From Firm-04 sp946413695 (lineage in GTDB: Bacteria > Bacillota > Clostridia > Oscillospirales > Ruminococcaceae), in assembly GCA_946413695.1 (NCBI GenBank), contig CAMKLV010000009.1, forward strand, positions 1 to 64,000: 64,000 nucleotides of DNA, given 5' to 3'. Positions 33,909-41,700 of the stretch are shown here, piece after piece. The notes beneath the pieces are model-generated. The model saw nothing but the letters and a program-made list of their open reading frames with translations, was not told where the DNA came from and ran no database searches. The stretch's first letter is position 1. The number at the start of each line of letters is the position of its first letter. A program made the position numbers and the translations under genes.

Positions 33909-34294
33909 ACCTCCCGAAATTCGTACTCCGCGCCGTATCGGTACCGGAACAGCTTGCGCTTGAGGATATAATCCTTTGTGCGCATGCCCTTAACATCCTC
34001 GACGATCCGGCGCCCGTCCTCGATGTAAACGAAATCCGCGAGATAAACAACAGACTTCTCGATGCATCGCCCGCGCTTAGGTTCACCTTTTCGCGATCCT
34101 CGCTTATAGACGGCATCGGTCTGTTCGTACTGCGCAGGGAGCAGCTCAAACGGAACCTGCAAGCGCAGGCATTCGATCTCACCCGCTCTCTGGAGCAGCT
34201 TCAGCTGCTGATAGCGTTCCGCCTCCTTGCAGCTGTCGAAGGTGATTCCGTCAACTGTTACCTTCCGCGCGCCGTATTTGTTTCTGTGCTTCAT
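33905..34294 (-). CDS. DUF1064 family protein (putative phage endonuclease)
   Basis: 129 aa. NKYGARKVTVDGITFDSCKEAERYQQLKLLQRAGEI at the N terminus, then SVVYLADFVYIEDGRRIVEDVKGMRTKDYILKRKL, the D...ExK nuclease-like core of DUF1064. It lies next to the replication protein and may process replication or recombination intermediates. Overlaps the upstream gene by 4 nt. Confidence 0.85.
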   Translation of the reverse strand: MKHRNKYGARKVTVDGITFDSCKEAERYQQLKLLQRAGEIECLRLQVPFELLPAQYEQTDAVYKRGSRKGEPKRGRCIEKSVVYLADFVYIEDGRRIVEDVKGMRTKDYILKRKLFRYRYGAEYEFREV

Positions 34295-35061
34295 GCGCTG
34301 TTCACCCCATACGGATTCATGATCTGCTCGACGATTCGCATGTCAATGCTGCTGTTTCCATGATCCGGCGGAGATTTCGAGTAATATTGCTTCTGTGTCT
34401 GCTCCCAGTACCGGATTACGGCCCGCCAGTCTTTGATCGGTTTGCCTTTTCCCTGCACCCAGCCGTTGGCTGTGTAGAAGTCAACGAATCGCTGCGGATC
34501 AATGCTGTTGTGCCGCTCCTGACAGTACGCACGTACTTCATCGACATCAGGCGGCTCGAATTGTGAGCGTGTGCGGCGCGGCTTGTCCGCGCTTTCCCCA
34601 CACTCCTTTTCGTTGTCCTTGTCCTTGATGTTGTCCTTGATGTTGTCCTTGTCTGATGTATCGCTAGGGTATCCATACCGTATGCATACGGTATCCATAA
34701 CGTATTGTTTGAATGAAGCAGACTTGATGTGCTCAGCTGCTCCGAGAACAGCGCGGAGCAGCTTTTCCGATTTCGTCCAGTTGTACTTGTGCCAGTTGAC
34801 GATCAGCACTTCCTTGGTATCCTGATCATAGCGGATGACCTTGTGCACGTCCTGCATCCGATGGATCAGGCGCGAGACCGTATCGGTGTTGTATCCGGTC
34901 TCGCGCTCCATTTGCTTCATGGAGATCTCATAACAGCCGCAGACAGATGTATGCGGATTCGTCAGGAGGTACAGCATGAAATACTTTTCCTCCGGCGTAA
35001 AATCATCATCGACCTTGCTGTCTGTCCAGAATGACTGCGAGACGTTTCTGTAATTCTTCAT
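34291..35061 (-). CDS. Phage replication initiation protein (DnaD/O-like)
   Basis: 256 aa. An N-terminal winged-helix region (FWTDSKVDDDFTPEEKYFMLYLLTNPHTSVCGCYEISMKQMERETGYNTDTV) is typical of phage replication proteins. It is followed by a repetitive DNIKDNIKDKDNEK linker and a C-terminal DnaD-like end (YTANGWVQGKGKPIKDWRAVIRYWE). It sits between ssb and DUF1064. AGGAGG precedes the ATG. The linker is encoded by a 12-bp tandem repeat. Confidence 0.82.
   Translation of the reverse strand: MKNYRNVSQSFWTDSKVDDDFTPEEKYFMLYLLTNPHTSVCGCYEISMKQMERETGYNTDTVSRLIHRMQDVHKVIRYDQDTKEVLIVNWHKYNWTKSEKLLRAVLGAAEHIKSASFKQYVMDTVCIRYGYPSDTSDKDNIKDNIKDKDNEKECGESADKPRRTRSQFEPPDVDEVRAYCQERHNSIDPQRFVDFYTANGWVQGKGKPIKDWRAVIRYWEQTQKQYYSKSPPDHGNSSIDMRIVEQIMNPYGVNSA
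34613..34654. repeat. Tandem TTGTCC/TTGATG repeat inside the replication gene
   Basis: TTGTCCTTG, TCCTTGATG, TTGTCCTTGATG and TTGTCCTTGTC follow each other and encode the DNIKDNIKDKDN linker. Iterons inside the initiator gene are known from lambda-type origins, so an origin role is conceivable but unproven. Confidence 0.4.
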
Positions 35062-35079
35062 GTCGCCCTCCTGATTTCC

Positions 35080-35592
35080 TTAATTCGGATGATACGGATT
35101 CCCATTCGGCGGCGGCACAGCGCCAAACTGCGGCGGCGCCTGATACTGCTGCTGATATTGCGGCGGCGGCGCCTGCTGATACTGCTGCGGCGCCGGAGGC
35201 GGCGGATATCCCGGATTATACACCGGCGGCTGACCATATTGCTCAGCCGGAGCAGCTTGTGAGCCGCTGTCATGCTGCTTCGATTCGCAGAATTCGACAT
35301 TGTCGGCAAGGACCTCGATGCCGTAATGCTTGGTGCCGTTGTTGTCAGTATAATCATTATTCCGCATCTGCCCCTCGATCAGGATTCTGCTCCCTTTTGC
35401 AAAATACCGGCAGATAAACTCAGCGCGCGCACGCCAGGCAACCACATTGATAAAATCGGTCTCGGCCTGCTGTGCATCCTTCGCTTTCGGACGATCTACG
35501 GCGATCCGGAACCGGCAGCAAGGTGTGCCGCCGGTTGTCTGCCGGAATTCGGGATCAGCCACTAGGCGCCCCATCAAAATGACCTTATTCAT
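35080..35592 (-). CDS. ssb: Single-stranded DNA-binding protein
   Basis: 170 aa. The OB fold is intact (MNKVILMGRLVADPEFRQT, FRIAVDRPK, FINVVAWRARAEFICRYFAKGSRILIEGQ, VLADNVEFCES). The C-terminal ~60 residues are Gln/Pro/Tyr-rich and end GNPYHPN, without the usual acidic DDDIPF-type tip that recruits partner proteins. It protects ssDNA during phage replication. GGAAGGAG precedes the ATG. Confidence 0.92.
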   Translation of the reverse strand: MNKVILMGRLVADPEFRQTTGGTPCCRFRIAVDRPKAKDAQQAETDFINVVAWRARAEFICRYFAKGSRILIEGQMRNNDYTDNNGTKHYGIEVLADNVEFCESKQHDSGSQAAPAEQYGQPPVYNPGYPPPPAPQQYQQAPPPQYQQQYQAPPQFGAVPPPNGNPYHPN

Positions 35593-35594
35593 GC

Positions 35595-37163
35595 TTACTC
35601 CTTCCCGATCCGCTGCTCGATATCATGTATGATATTGCGGATGTTCTGCTTCAAGGTTTCCTTCTCCTTGCAGTCATTGAGGTTTGCAACCATCGTGCAG
35701 AGCGTCTGCACCTTGACACGCGCCTCACGATAGTTGATGTCGAGCCTGAGAAAATGGTCATTGTCATCTCTCTGATTCAGTTCATCTTCAAGCTTCTGCC
35801 GCGATTTATCCAACTCTGCGAGCTTAGCTTCATATTCCTTCCTGATCTGCTCCAGCTCGGCGCTGTTGTCCCGCACGGCGACCTCGACCGGTCTGCTCTC
35901 AAGCTCTGTAATCTTGGCATTCAGCTCGTCGATAACATGATCTCTTCCGCTTTCGAGCTCTCGGACGCGATCTTTGAGCTGCTCATTGTCAGATCTGAGA
36001 CTATCCATCGAAATATCTTTGCCGCGGAGGATTTTATCCTTTGACGCGATTGTTTCCTTAAGAACTAGATTCTGATTATCTGCTTTGACATACTTTGTCT
36101 CAAATTCTTGCGAACGAGCAGCCTCTTGGTTTCGCTGCGCGATTGCTTTCTGTACATCCTGCTCTGCCTGCTTGACCTTGCCTTGCAGCTTGTCAATCTG
36201 GGCTTTCAACTCTTTGACCGTTGCACTCTCGACATCGACCGCGGTCGTGACGATCTCGCGCTGCTCCTCGGTCACGGATGCCAGGAGCGCCAGCTTTGTC
36301 GCTCCGATTTGTCTCATTGATGAGACATTTTCCGCGCTCAGTCCTTCCGCAATCTGGATATACCGGTAAGCGTGCGAGCGTGACATGCCGAGCGCTTCCT
36401 CGCAGTATCCCTCGAAGTTGTCATAGAGCAGCGCCTTGTAATGCTTGCCATCGCGCATCTCCTTGATTGCCTTGCACATATCATACAGCGATTCGGCAGC
36501 GCTCTGAGCATCATCAAGGATGCGCTGATGCAGCTTCTTTGCCTGATCAACGGGATCCAGCTCAACCGATTGCGCTGCAACGATCGCTGTCTCCTGCTTC
36601 GGTTCTTCTTCCGGAACCTCAATGTTCGCATTTGTCAGTACGGTTTTGATTGCCTTGATAACTGTGCCGTTGAAAATGCGCTTGATCTCTCCGGTGCGGA
36701 ATGCTTCGAGCAGATCCTCGGTTGTGTCGATCATATTGACCTTGCATTTGCTGTATACAGAGGCGCCGATCGCAAGGTGTTCAAGTGTTGTCAGCGGCTT
36801 TTTGATGCGCCAAACTCGGACATAGCAGTTGCTGATGACTTCCGGATCTTCATCCTCTGCGAGTTCAGGCTTTTCCATATCGTCAAAATCGAGACAGGTC
36901 GGTTTCTCGTCGAATCCAGGGAGATCGAGGATAACATCAGCATATTCCTCATAGCCTTCCTCATTGTTAATTACGCGAGTGATCTGACCAACATAACAAT
37001 CGTCATCGTCCTCAGGACCATTCACCGTACAGAGCATCAGAATAATCAGTTTCTCAGTTCCCGGGACATAGACAAGCTGCTCAAACGTCAGCTCGTCTCC
37101 GAGAAATGGTTTGCAGTCGCCGTATCTCATTGTGGCACCGACCTGTAAATCCTCATACTTCAC
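35595..37163 (-). CDS. DUF3102-like protein with long coiled coil
   Basis: About 522 aa. Residues about 1-190 form an acidic domain (MRYGDCKPFLGDELTFEQLVYVPGTEKLIILM). About 195-300 is DUF3102-like (KKLHQRILDDAQSAAESLYDMCKAIKEMRDGKHYKALLYDNFEGYCEEALGMSRSHAYRYIQI). About 310-480 is a continuous coiled coil (ELKAQIDKLQGKVKQAEQDVQKAIAQRNQ...). The start is uncertain: GTG 37175 touches the AAGGAG, GTG 37163 is 13 nt away, and ATG 37130 has no clear site. It may be a DNA- or nucleoid-organising early protein. Confidence 0.75.
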   Translation of the reverse strand: MKYEDLQVGATMRYGDCKPFLGDELTFEQLVYVPGTEKLIILMLCTVNGPEDDDDCYVGQITRVINNEEGYEEYADVILDLPGFDEKPTCLDFDDMEKPELAEDEDPEVISNCYVRVWRIKKPLTTLEHLAIGASVYSKCKVNMIDTTEDLLEAFRTGEIKRIFNGTVIKAIKTVLTNANIEVPEEEPKQETAIVAAQSVELDPVDQAKKLHQRILDDAQSAAESLYDMCKAIKEMRDGKHYKALLYDNFEGYCEEALGMSRSHAYRYIQIAEGLSAENVSSMRQIGATKLALLASVTEEQREIVTTAVDVESATVKELKAQIDKLQGKVKQAEQDVQKAIAQRNQEAARSQEFETKYVKADNQNLVLKETIASKDKILRGKDISMDSLRSDNEQLKDRVRELESGRDHVIDELNAKITELESRPVEVAVRDNSAELEQIRKEYEAKLAELDKSRQKLEDELNQRDDNDHFLRLDINYREARVKVQTLCTMVANLNDCKEKETLKQNIRNIIHDIEQRIGKE

Positions 37164-37251
37164 TTGACTTTTCACACTCCTTATGTTATAATGCAGATGT
37201 AAACATTTTCCTTGCTGCCGTGTCACTGTTGGCTCAGTGATGCGGCATTTT

Positions 37252-37560
37252 TTATACCATGTCGATTGCGAGCAGCGCGTAATACTTTGAGGGCACATCC
37301 GTGAGCAGCTCTTCCTTCTGACCAACAATCAGCACATTGCCGAGGATCTGCCGCCCGCAAAGTGCGGTTGCGATCAGATTCTCAGATAACCGCTTCATGC
37401 GCCCGTCTTCATCCACGAGCATGACACCGCCGTCCCGCAGTGAGACAGTCTCGATGTATCCGCCGACATGCTGCTGCAACAGGTGCAATTCCTCGGCGAT
37501 GCTGCCCTCGATGCCGACAAGATACGGCTTGCCGTTCGGCTCAATCTTCACTGCAATCAT
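37252..37560 (-). CDS. DUF3846-like protein
   Basis: 102 aa. IAVKIEPNGKPYLVGIEGSIAEELHLLQQHVGGYIETV, VMLVDEDGRMKRLSENLIATALCGRQILGNVLIV follows the DUF3846 layout common in phages and plasmids; function unknown. ATG 37560 lies 8 nt after GGAAGGAG. Confidence 0.8.
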   Translation of the reverse strand: MIAVKIEPNGKPYLVGIEGSIAEELHLLQQHVGGYIETVSLRDGGVMLVDEDGRMKRLSENLIATALCGRQILGNVLIVGQKEELLTDVPSKYYALLAIDMV

Positions 37561-37745
37561 TCGCTTTTCTCCTTCCATTTCCGGTCATGTGCCGCAAGCT
37601 GCTCCCTGATGCAGTCATGCACCTTTTCATTCCACGCGGGCCGCAAATAGTTCTTTGACATTGCAGACAGCATTACAAGCACACGGCAAACCATCCAGCG
37701 CGGCAGCTTCAGAGTGACTGTGCGTTCATTCGGTATCATTGCCAT
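37557..37745 (-). CDS. Small phage early protein
   Basis: 62 aa, basic, with a helical TLKLPRWMVCRVLVMLSAMSKNYLRPAWNEKVHDCIREQL core. GGAGG lies 7 nt before ATG 37745. It overlaps both neighbours, as is usual in this operon. No function. Confidence 0.55.
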   Translation of the reverse strand: MAMIPNERTVTLKLPRWMVCRVLVMLSAMSKNYLRPAWNEKVHDCIREQLAAHDRKWKEKSE

Positions 37746-38458
37746 TTCTGTTCCTCCACCCACTGCTCGATAGCAGAGCGCCGATCTTCGAGCTTTGCAA
37801 GCTCTTCTTTCAGCTCAGCGATACGTTGCTCCCGCTGTTCGATTTCCCAGTTAATCGCAGAAACCTGATCGTCAAGAGCCACCCAGATATAATGCGGCAG
37901 CTTGTCCGGTTCCGCGTTCGCGGACTTTTCCTCTGCGATCGCAGAGATTTCCTTTTCGATCTCAGCCGGCACGAGCGGTGTGTTCGGAATGCCGTTCTCG
38001 CAGTCTTCGAGCTGCTCCGGCTTGTCGCCAGACTTGCTCTCTGCAATCATTTTATCGACAGCATCCTCAAACTCATGATTGATCTTCACAGGCTTCGCTT
38101 TCGCCATACGTTCAGGCTTGTCATCTGTCTGCATGATCTCGCTTTCTGCTTTGTTGAGCCGCTTAATCAGCGTGCAGATCGCAGCGCCGGACACCTTGTA
38201 CTGCTTGGCAAGATCAGCCTGCGATGTGCCGTCCTTCCACGCCTGGAAGATAGCAGCTTTCTCGGTGTTGGTCAATTTTCCCATTAAAACACTCTCCTTC
38301 TTTCTGATGTTAAATATGATCGCGCGGACAGTCTCGAACGAAAGATGCAGCATGCCGGCGATCCGGAAATAATGATTTCCCTCGTTGAGCAGTTCCAGCA
38401 CGCGCCGTTCAAGCGGCGTCAATGCCTGAATTTCCGGCTCTATGCTTATCCAGTCCAT
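37736..38458 (-). CDS. Two-HTH regulatory protein with C-terminal coiled coil
   Basis: 240 aa. Residues about 10-55 are a LuxR-type helix-turn-helix (LTPLERRVLELLNEGNHYFRIAGMLHLSFETVRAIIFNIRK). About 62-105 is a second helix-turn-helix (NTEKAAIFQAWKDGTSQADLAKQYKVSGAAICTLIKRL), and the C terminus is a coiled coil. An internal ATG at 38284 has its own AAGGAG 9 nt upstream, so a 182-aa shorter product lacking the first domain may also be made. Confidence 0.68.
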   Translation of the reverse strand: MDWISIEPEIQALTPLERRVLELLNEGNHYFRIAGMLHLSFETVRAIIFNIRKKESVLMGKLTNTEKAAIFQAWKDGTSQADLAKQYKVSGAAICTLIKRLNKAESEIMQTDDKPERMAKAKPVKINHEFEDAVDKMIAESKSGDKPEQLEDCENGIPNTPLVPAEIEKEISAIAEEKSANAEPDKLPHYIWVALDDQVSAINWEIEQREQRIAELKEELAKLEDRRSAIEQWVEEQKWQ

Positions 38459-38463
38459 ATGCT

Positions 38464-38697
38464 TCACCTCTGATTCGCCCGACGCAGTCTCTCCTCATTC
38501 ATCTTTTCAGCGAATTTCGCCTCTGCAAGCTGATCCGCGCGCTGCTCCGCCCATTCAGAAAGACGATGCCGTTCGCTGTGCAGAATCCGCGCTGTCTGCC
38601 GCTGATCATGTGCGCGGGCCAGCGCAAGCACCAGAGCGTCAATGAGCAGCAGGATCGAAAAGCCTGCCCATGCCGGCAGATCAGTCAACAGTCTCAT
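38464..38697 (-). CDS. Small membrane/coiled-coil phage protein
   Basis: 77 aa with one transmembrane helix (WAGFSILLLIDALVLALAR) and a charged helix (LSEWAEQRADQLAEAKFAEKMNEERL), resembling a small spanin or regulator layout. The second ATG (38697) is 7 nt after GAGGAG. Function unknown. Confidence 0.55.
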   Translation of the reverse strand: MRLLTDLPAWAGFSILLLIDALVLALARAHDQRQTARILHSERHRLSEWAEQRADQLAEAKFAEKMNEERLRRANQR

Positions 38698-38926
38698 GCG
38701 CATTCTCCTCGTGCTTCTTGAACTCAGTCAGACCGGTTTTGAAACCGGCAACAATCGCCGCCTTAAAATAATCCGCGGCAGCAAGTCTCTTTTCCGGAGC
38801 AAGATGCATAAGTAATGCCTGCACGATTCCAGCCACAATATTGCCGCTTTCTTCACAGACATCCAAGAACTTGCCGCTCATCTCGATTCGTGTGTGTTTA
38901 CCCTTTTCGGTTTCTGCTTTGAGCAT
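38681..38926 (-). CDS. Small phage early protein
   Basis: 81 aa. GKFLDVCEESGNIVAGIVQALLMHLAPEKRLAAADYFKAAIVAGFKTG is helical. GGAGG precedes paired ATGs; 38926 has the better spacing. No family recognised. Confidence 0.52.
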   Translation of the reverse strand: MLKAETEKGKHTRIEMSGKFLDVCEESGNIVAGIVQALLMHLAPEKRLAAADYFKAAIVAGFKTGLTEFKKHEENAHETVD

Positions 38927-38939
38927 CATATTCCTCCTC

Positions 38940-39200
38940 TCATTGCACAACGAGAGACCGCGCGAAGCTGTCCGCAAAGGCTTCGAGTCCCTTGTCGATC
39001 GGGACATCGAGCGCCGTAAAATACAGCCACATGCGATACATCGTCATTTTGTTCGGGTCCTTGAGGTCATTGTACACAGTCTGATAGTGTACACCGACCA
39101 GATCGGCGAGCTGGCGCGCGGTCATGCTGCGGACCGCCATTGACGCTGTCACGATTGCTGCCACGCACTCAGCAGGCGTCTTTTTCCGTTTGGCTGCCAT
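38940..39200 (-). CDS. HTH regulatory protein
   Basis: 86 aa. A helix-turn-helix (MTARQLADLVGVHYQTVYNDLKDPNKM) is followed by a conserved-looking hydrophobic tail. It is the second gene of the leftward early operon, a place often held by a Cox/excisionase-like or early regulator. Confidence 0.68.
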   Translation of the reverse strand: MAAKRKKTPAECVAAIVTASMAVRSMTARQLADLVGVHYQTVYNDLKDPNKMTMYRMWLYFTALDVPIDKGLEAFADSFARSLVVQ

Positions 39201-39203
39201 ACA

Positions 39204-39416
39204 TCAGTTCCCCCTTTCGGCTTTCAGCGAAATGCCCTCCAGCAGAGCATCTGTGGTGCATTTCAGTTCTTTTGCAATGCGCATCAGGCTGAAAATGTCA
39301 GGTTTTCTAAGCCCTGATTCCCACATTGCAACTGCGGATTGTGTGACACCGATTGCTTCTGCAAGTTCGAGCTGAGTCATTCCTGCTTGCTCTCTGTATT
39401 TTTTGATACCAGTCAA
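39204..39416 (-). CDS. Cro-like XRE family repressor
   Basis: 70 aa with a canonical XRE helix-turn-helix (GIKKYREQAGMTQLELAEAIGVTQSAVAMWESGLRKPDIFSLMRIAKEL). The likely start is TTG 39416, 7 nt after GGAGG. It is the first gene leftward of the switch region, hence Cro-like: it would lower repressor expression and permit lytic growth. Confidence 0.82.
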   Translation of the reverse strand: MTGIKKYREQAGMTQLELAEAIGVTQSAVAMWESGLRKPDIFSLMRIAKELKCTTDALLEGISLKAERGN

Positions 39417-39453
39417 CTCCTCGCCTCCTTTCAATATTTCGTTCTGTAATAAT

Positions 39454-39482
39454 AAAATATCACACTACGAAATATTTGTCAA
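39454..39482 (-). promoter_or_regulatory. Leftward early promoter with operator
   Basis: On the - strand TTGACA (39482-39477), 17 bp, TATTTT (39459-39454). The spacer contains TTTCGTAGTGTGAT, half of which matches the perfect operator in the opposite promoter (GTGTGATA). Confidence 0.78.
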
Positions 39483-39531
39483 TAGCAATTATTTCATTTC
39501 GTGATATTGCACATATTTCAACTGTTTTTTC

Positions 39532-39560
39532 TTGACATGTATCACACAGTGTGATATTAT
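39532..39560 (+). promoter_or_regulatory. Repressor promoter with palindromic operator
   Basis: TTGACA (39532-39537), 17 bp, TATTAT (39555-39560). The spacer is almost wholly a palindrome TATCACACAGTGTGATA (39540-39556), so the repressor should regulate its own gene. Related half sites occur at 39459-39475 and 39490-39506. Confidence 0.82.
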
Positions 39561-39592
39561 ATGAGTAGAAACATATAGAAAGCGGTGATACC

Positions 39593-39973
39593 ATGAAATT
39601 TCCAGAAAGATTAAAAGAAGCTAGAGTCCATGCCAAAATAACTCAAGTAGCTCTTGCAAAAATGTGTAATGTTTCTCAAGGTACAATCGCTAATTGGGAA
39701 TCAGGAACAAGAACCCCTGATTTAGAGATGTTTGCTTCTTTGGCAAAACGTCTGAATGTATCAGCAGACTATCTTCTCGGTATCACAGATGCAGATAATC
39801 CGAGTGGTACAGCAACTCTACTAGCAGCACTTCACGATCAGTCCACAAACACTTCTGTGTTTGTGGAAATGCTGAACGAATTGAATGAAACACAGCAATG
39901 TGAGATACTTGGGCGTATGAAACTTATGGCAGATCAGGAAGATGAATTTGAACGGAAAGAAAACGTATCGTGA
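39593..39973 (+). CDS. CI-like XRE family lysogeny repressor
   Basis: 126 aa. The N-terminal helix-turn-helix (RLKEARVHAKITQVALAKMCNVSQGTIANWESGTRTPDLEMFASLAKRLNVSADYLLG) is followed by a ~55-residue tail without a LexA-like peptidase, so induction would need another route than RecA-assisted self-cleavage. AT-rich. It is transcribed divergently from the Cro-like gene and is followed closely by the exonuclease-BRCT gene. Confidence 0.85.
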   Translation: MKFPERLKEARVHAKITQVALAKMCNVSQGTIANWESGTRTPDLEMFASLAKRLNVSADYLLGITDADNPSGTATLLAALHDQSTNTSVFVEMLNELNETQQCEILGRMKLMADQEDEFERKENVS

Positions 39974-39989
39974 AAACAGGAGGTTTAAC

Positions 39990-41429
39990 ATGAATAGAAA
40001 CATAGGAAACCTACGCATGATTTTTCCCAATAATTACTGTTTGATTGATATAGAAACAACCGGGCTCGATCCACAAATTGACGAGATTATTGAACTGAGT
40101 GCAATCAGAATTCGTAATAATATCATTACTGATTCTTTTGAACAACTCATAAAACCTAGTGAGCCAATAGACAGCTTTATTACAAATCTGACTGGTATAA
40201 CAAATGAGATGGTAGCACATATGCCTTCAATAAATGATGTTCTCCCGTCGTTTATCGACTTTATTGGTAATGATCTTATTGCAGGACATAATGTAAGATT
40301 TGACATCAATTTCATATATGACACATGTGCAAACATTGGAAAACCTGAATTCAAAAACGATTATTGTGATACTATGCGTATTGCACGGAAGGTGTTGTCT
40401 GAATTGAAGCATCACCGATTAAAAGATTTAGTTCAATACTATGGTATTCTCAACAAAAATGCGCATCGAGCCTTAAGCGACTGTACTGCAACATTTGAGG
40501 TCCTCTATAAACTCCGCGAATCCGCCGAAGCAAGGCATATAGATATATCTAAAGTAAAGAACTACAAGACGGTAAAATCATCTGATCTCTCACCTGCAAC
40601 AAATCTTTTTGATGAATCTCATCCATTGTTTGAGAAAACATGCGTTTTCACAGGTGCACTTGAGCACATGACGAGAAGAGAGGCTATGCAAAGTGTCCTT
40701 GATTTGGGTGGGTTCTGCGGAGATAGTGTTACTAAGAAAACCGATTTTCTTATTCTTGGCAGCCTTGAATACTGTGCAGGAGTAAAAGGAAAGAAAAGTG
40801 CCAAATTAAAAAAAGCAGAAGATCTGATCCTTAATGGGCAGGACCTTACAATTCTTTCAGAATCAGCATTTTATGATTTGCTTCCTAATCCTTCTTCTGA
40901 AACTAATATGAGTAAGAAAAAGCAGCAGGATAATCTTTTTGATATTGTTGTAACTTTGATTCAATCAGTAATTGATAATAATGCACTTGCGAAAGATATT
41001 ATAATTAAAACCGAAAATAAAAATAATTCTATTTCATACTGGTTGAAAGAACCGACAAGTAGTAAAAAAACCAAAATGCTTCTAAAAGTATATGAAACAC
41101 AACGATATGGAAATCAAAATACTACTGTCATTTCTGTAAAGACATCACTTGCCAATCAAGTAGACATACCATTGGATGTACATGTGTCATCAAAAAGCAA
41201 TAATATAAATACTGAGCTCGAACTCTTCGATTTTGGAATGGGAATACACTATTTTATACAGCAGTTAATTGATTTATTTGTAAAAGGATACGAGCCTGCT
41301 GAAAAATTCGGTTGCTGTCACCGCTATAAGGAATGCTCTGATGCAAAAAAATGTACTCATCCAGATCAATTCTACGCGCGTGCCTGTTGGTATCGCAAGA
41401 ACCTTGAAAGCGGTAAAATATTCTATTGA
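39990..41429 (+). CDS. DEDDh exonuclease-BRCT fusion protein
   Basis: 479 aa. Residues about 10-165 are a DnaQ-like exonuclease with Exo I (LIDIETTGLDP), Exo II (AGHNVRFDINF) and Exo III (NKNAHRALSDCTAT, DEDDh type). About 205-285 is a BRCT domain (EKTCVFTGALEHMTRREAMQSVLDLGGFCGDSVTKKTDFLILG). The remaining ~190 residues are AT-rich-coded and end in a Cys cluster (CCHRYKECSDAKKCTHPDQFYARACWYRK). AGGAGG precedes ATG 39990. It lies in the lysogenic operon behind the repressor, where phages commonly carry defence or conversion genes. Confidence 0.85.
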   Translation: MNRNIGNLRMIFPNNYCLIDIETTGLDPQIDEIIELSAIRIRNNIITDSFEQLIKPSEPIDSFITNLTGITNEMVAHMPSINDVLPSFIDFIGNDLIAGHNVRFDINFIYDTCANIGKPEFKNDYCDTMRIARKVLSELKHHRLKDLVQYYGILNKNAHRALSDCTATFEVLYKLRESAEARHIDISKVKNYKTVKSSDLSPATNLFDESHPLFEKTCVFTGALEHMTRREAMQSVLDLGGFCGDSVTKKTDFLILGSLEYCAGVKGKKSAKLKKAEDLILNGQDLTILSESAFYDLLPNPSSETNMSKKKQQDNLFDIVVTLIQSVIDNNALAKDIIIKTENKNNSISYWLKEPTSSKKTKMLLKVYETQRYGNQNTTVISVKTSLANQVDIPLDVHVSSKSNNINTELELFDFGMGIHYFIQQLIDLFVKGYEPAEKFGCCHRYKECSDAKKCTHPDQFYARACWYRKNLESGKIFY

Positions 41430-41455
41430 AGACATAATGCGTTTAAGTGCTAAGC

Positions 41456-41483
41456 CGAAATGTATTGATTTCAATACATTTCG
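41456..41483. promoter_or_regulatory. Palindrome upstream of the small-protein/GNAT pair
   Basis: CGAAATGTATTGA (41456-41468) and TCAATACATTTCG (41471-41483) are perfect 13-bp arms around a 2-bp centre. TATACT (41494-41499) lies 11 bp downstream. Operator for an autoregulated pair is the likely role; there is no T-run for a terminator. Confidence 0.6.
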
Positions 41484-41514
41484 CAGCGCATACTATACTG
41501 AAGGAGGTGCTCAT

Positions 41515-41700
41515 ATGGGAGCATATGCACAAAACTCAAACAGCACCTTTCATACAAACAGAAAGGTGAATATGACCAGAAAGCGCGGCGGTGCTCTTGA
41601 ACGCCGTATGCAGAAGATCCGCGGCGGCCGAATCGTTATCAACCACGAGAACAACACTTTCAAGATCATCCGCAGGGAGGAAACCGAGAATGGACAGTAG
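41515..41700 (+). CDS. Small basic protein, possible partner of the GNAT protein
   Basis: 61 aa, rich in Arg, Lys and Asn (NMTRKRGGALERRMQKIRGGRIVINHENNTFKIIRREE). AAGGAGG lies 8 nt before ATG 41515. It overlaps the acetyltransferase start by 11 nt, the layout of a toxin-antitoxin pair, but it does not show a ribbon-helix-helix DUF1778 pattern. Confidence 0.58.
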   Translation: MGAYAQNSNSTFHTNRKVNMTRKRGGALERRMQKIRGGRIVINHENNTFKIIRREETENGQ

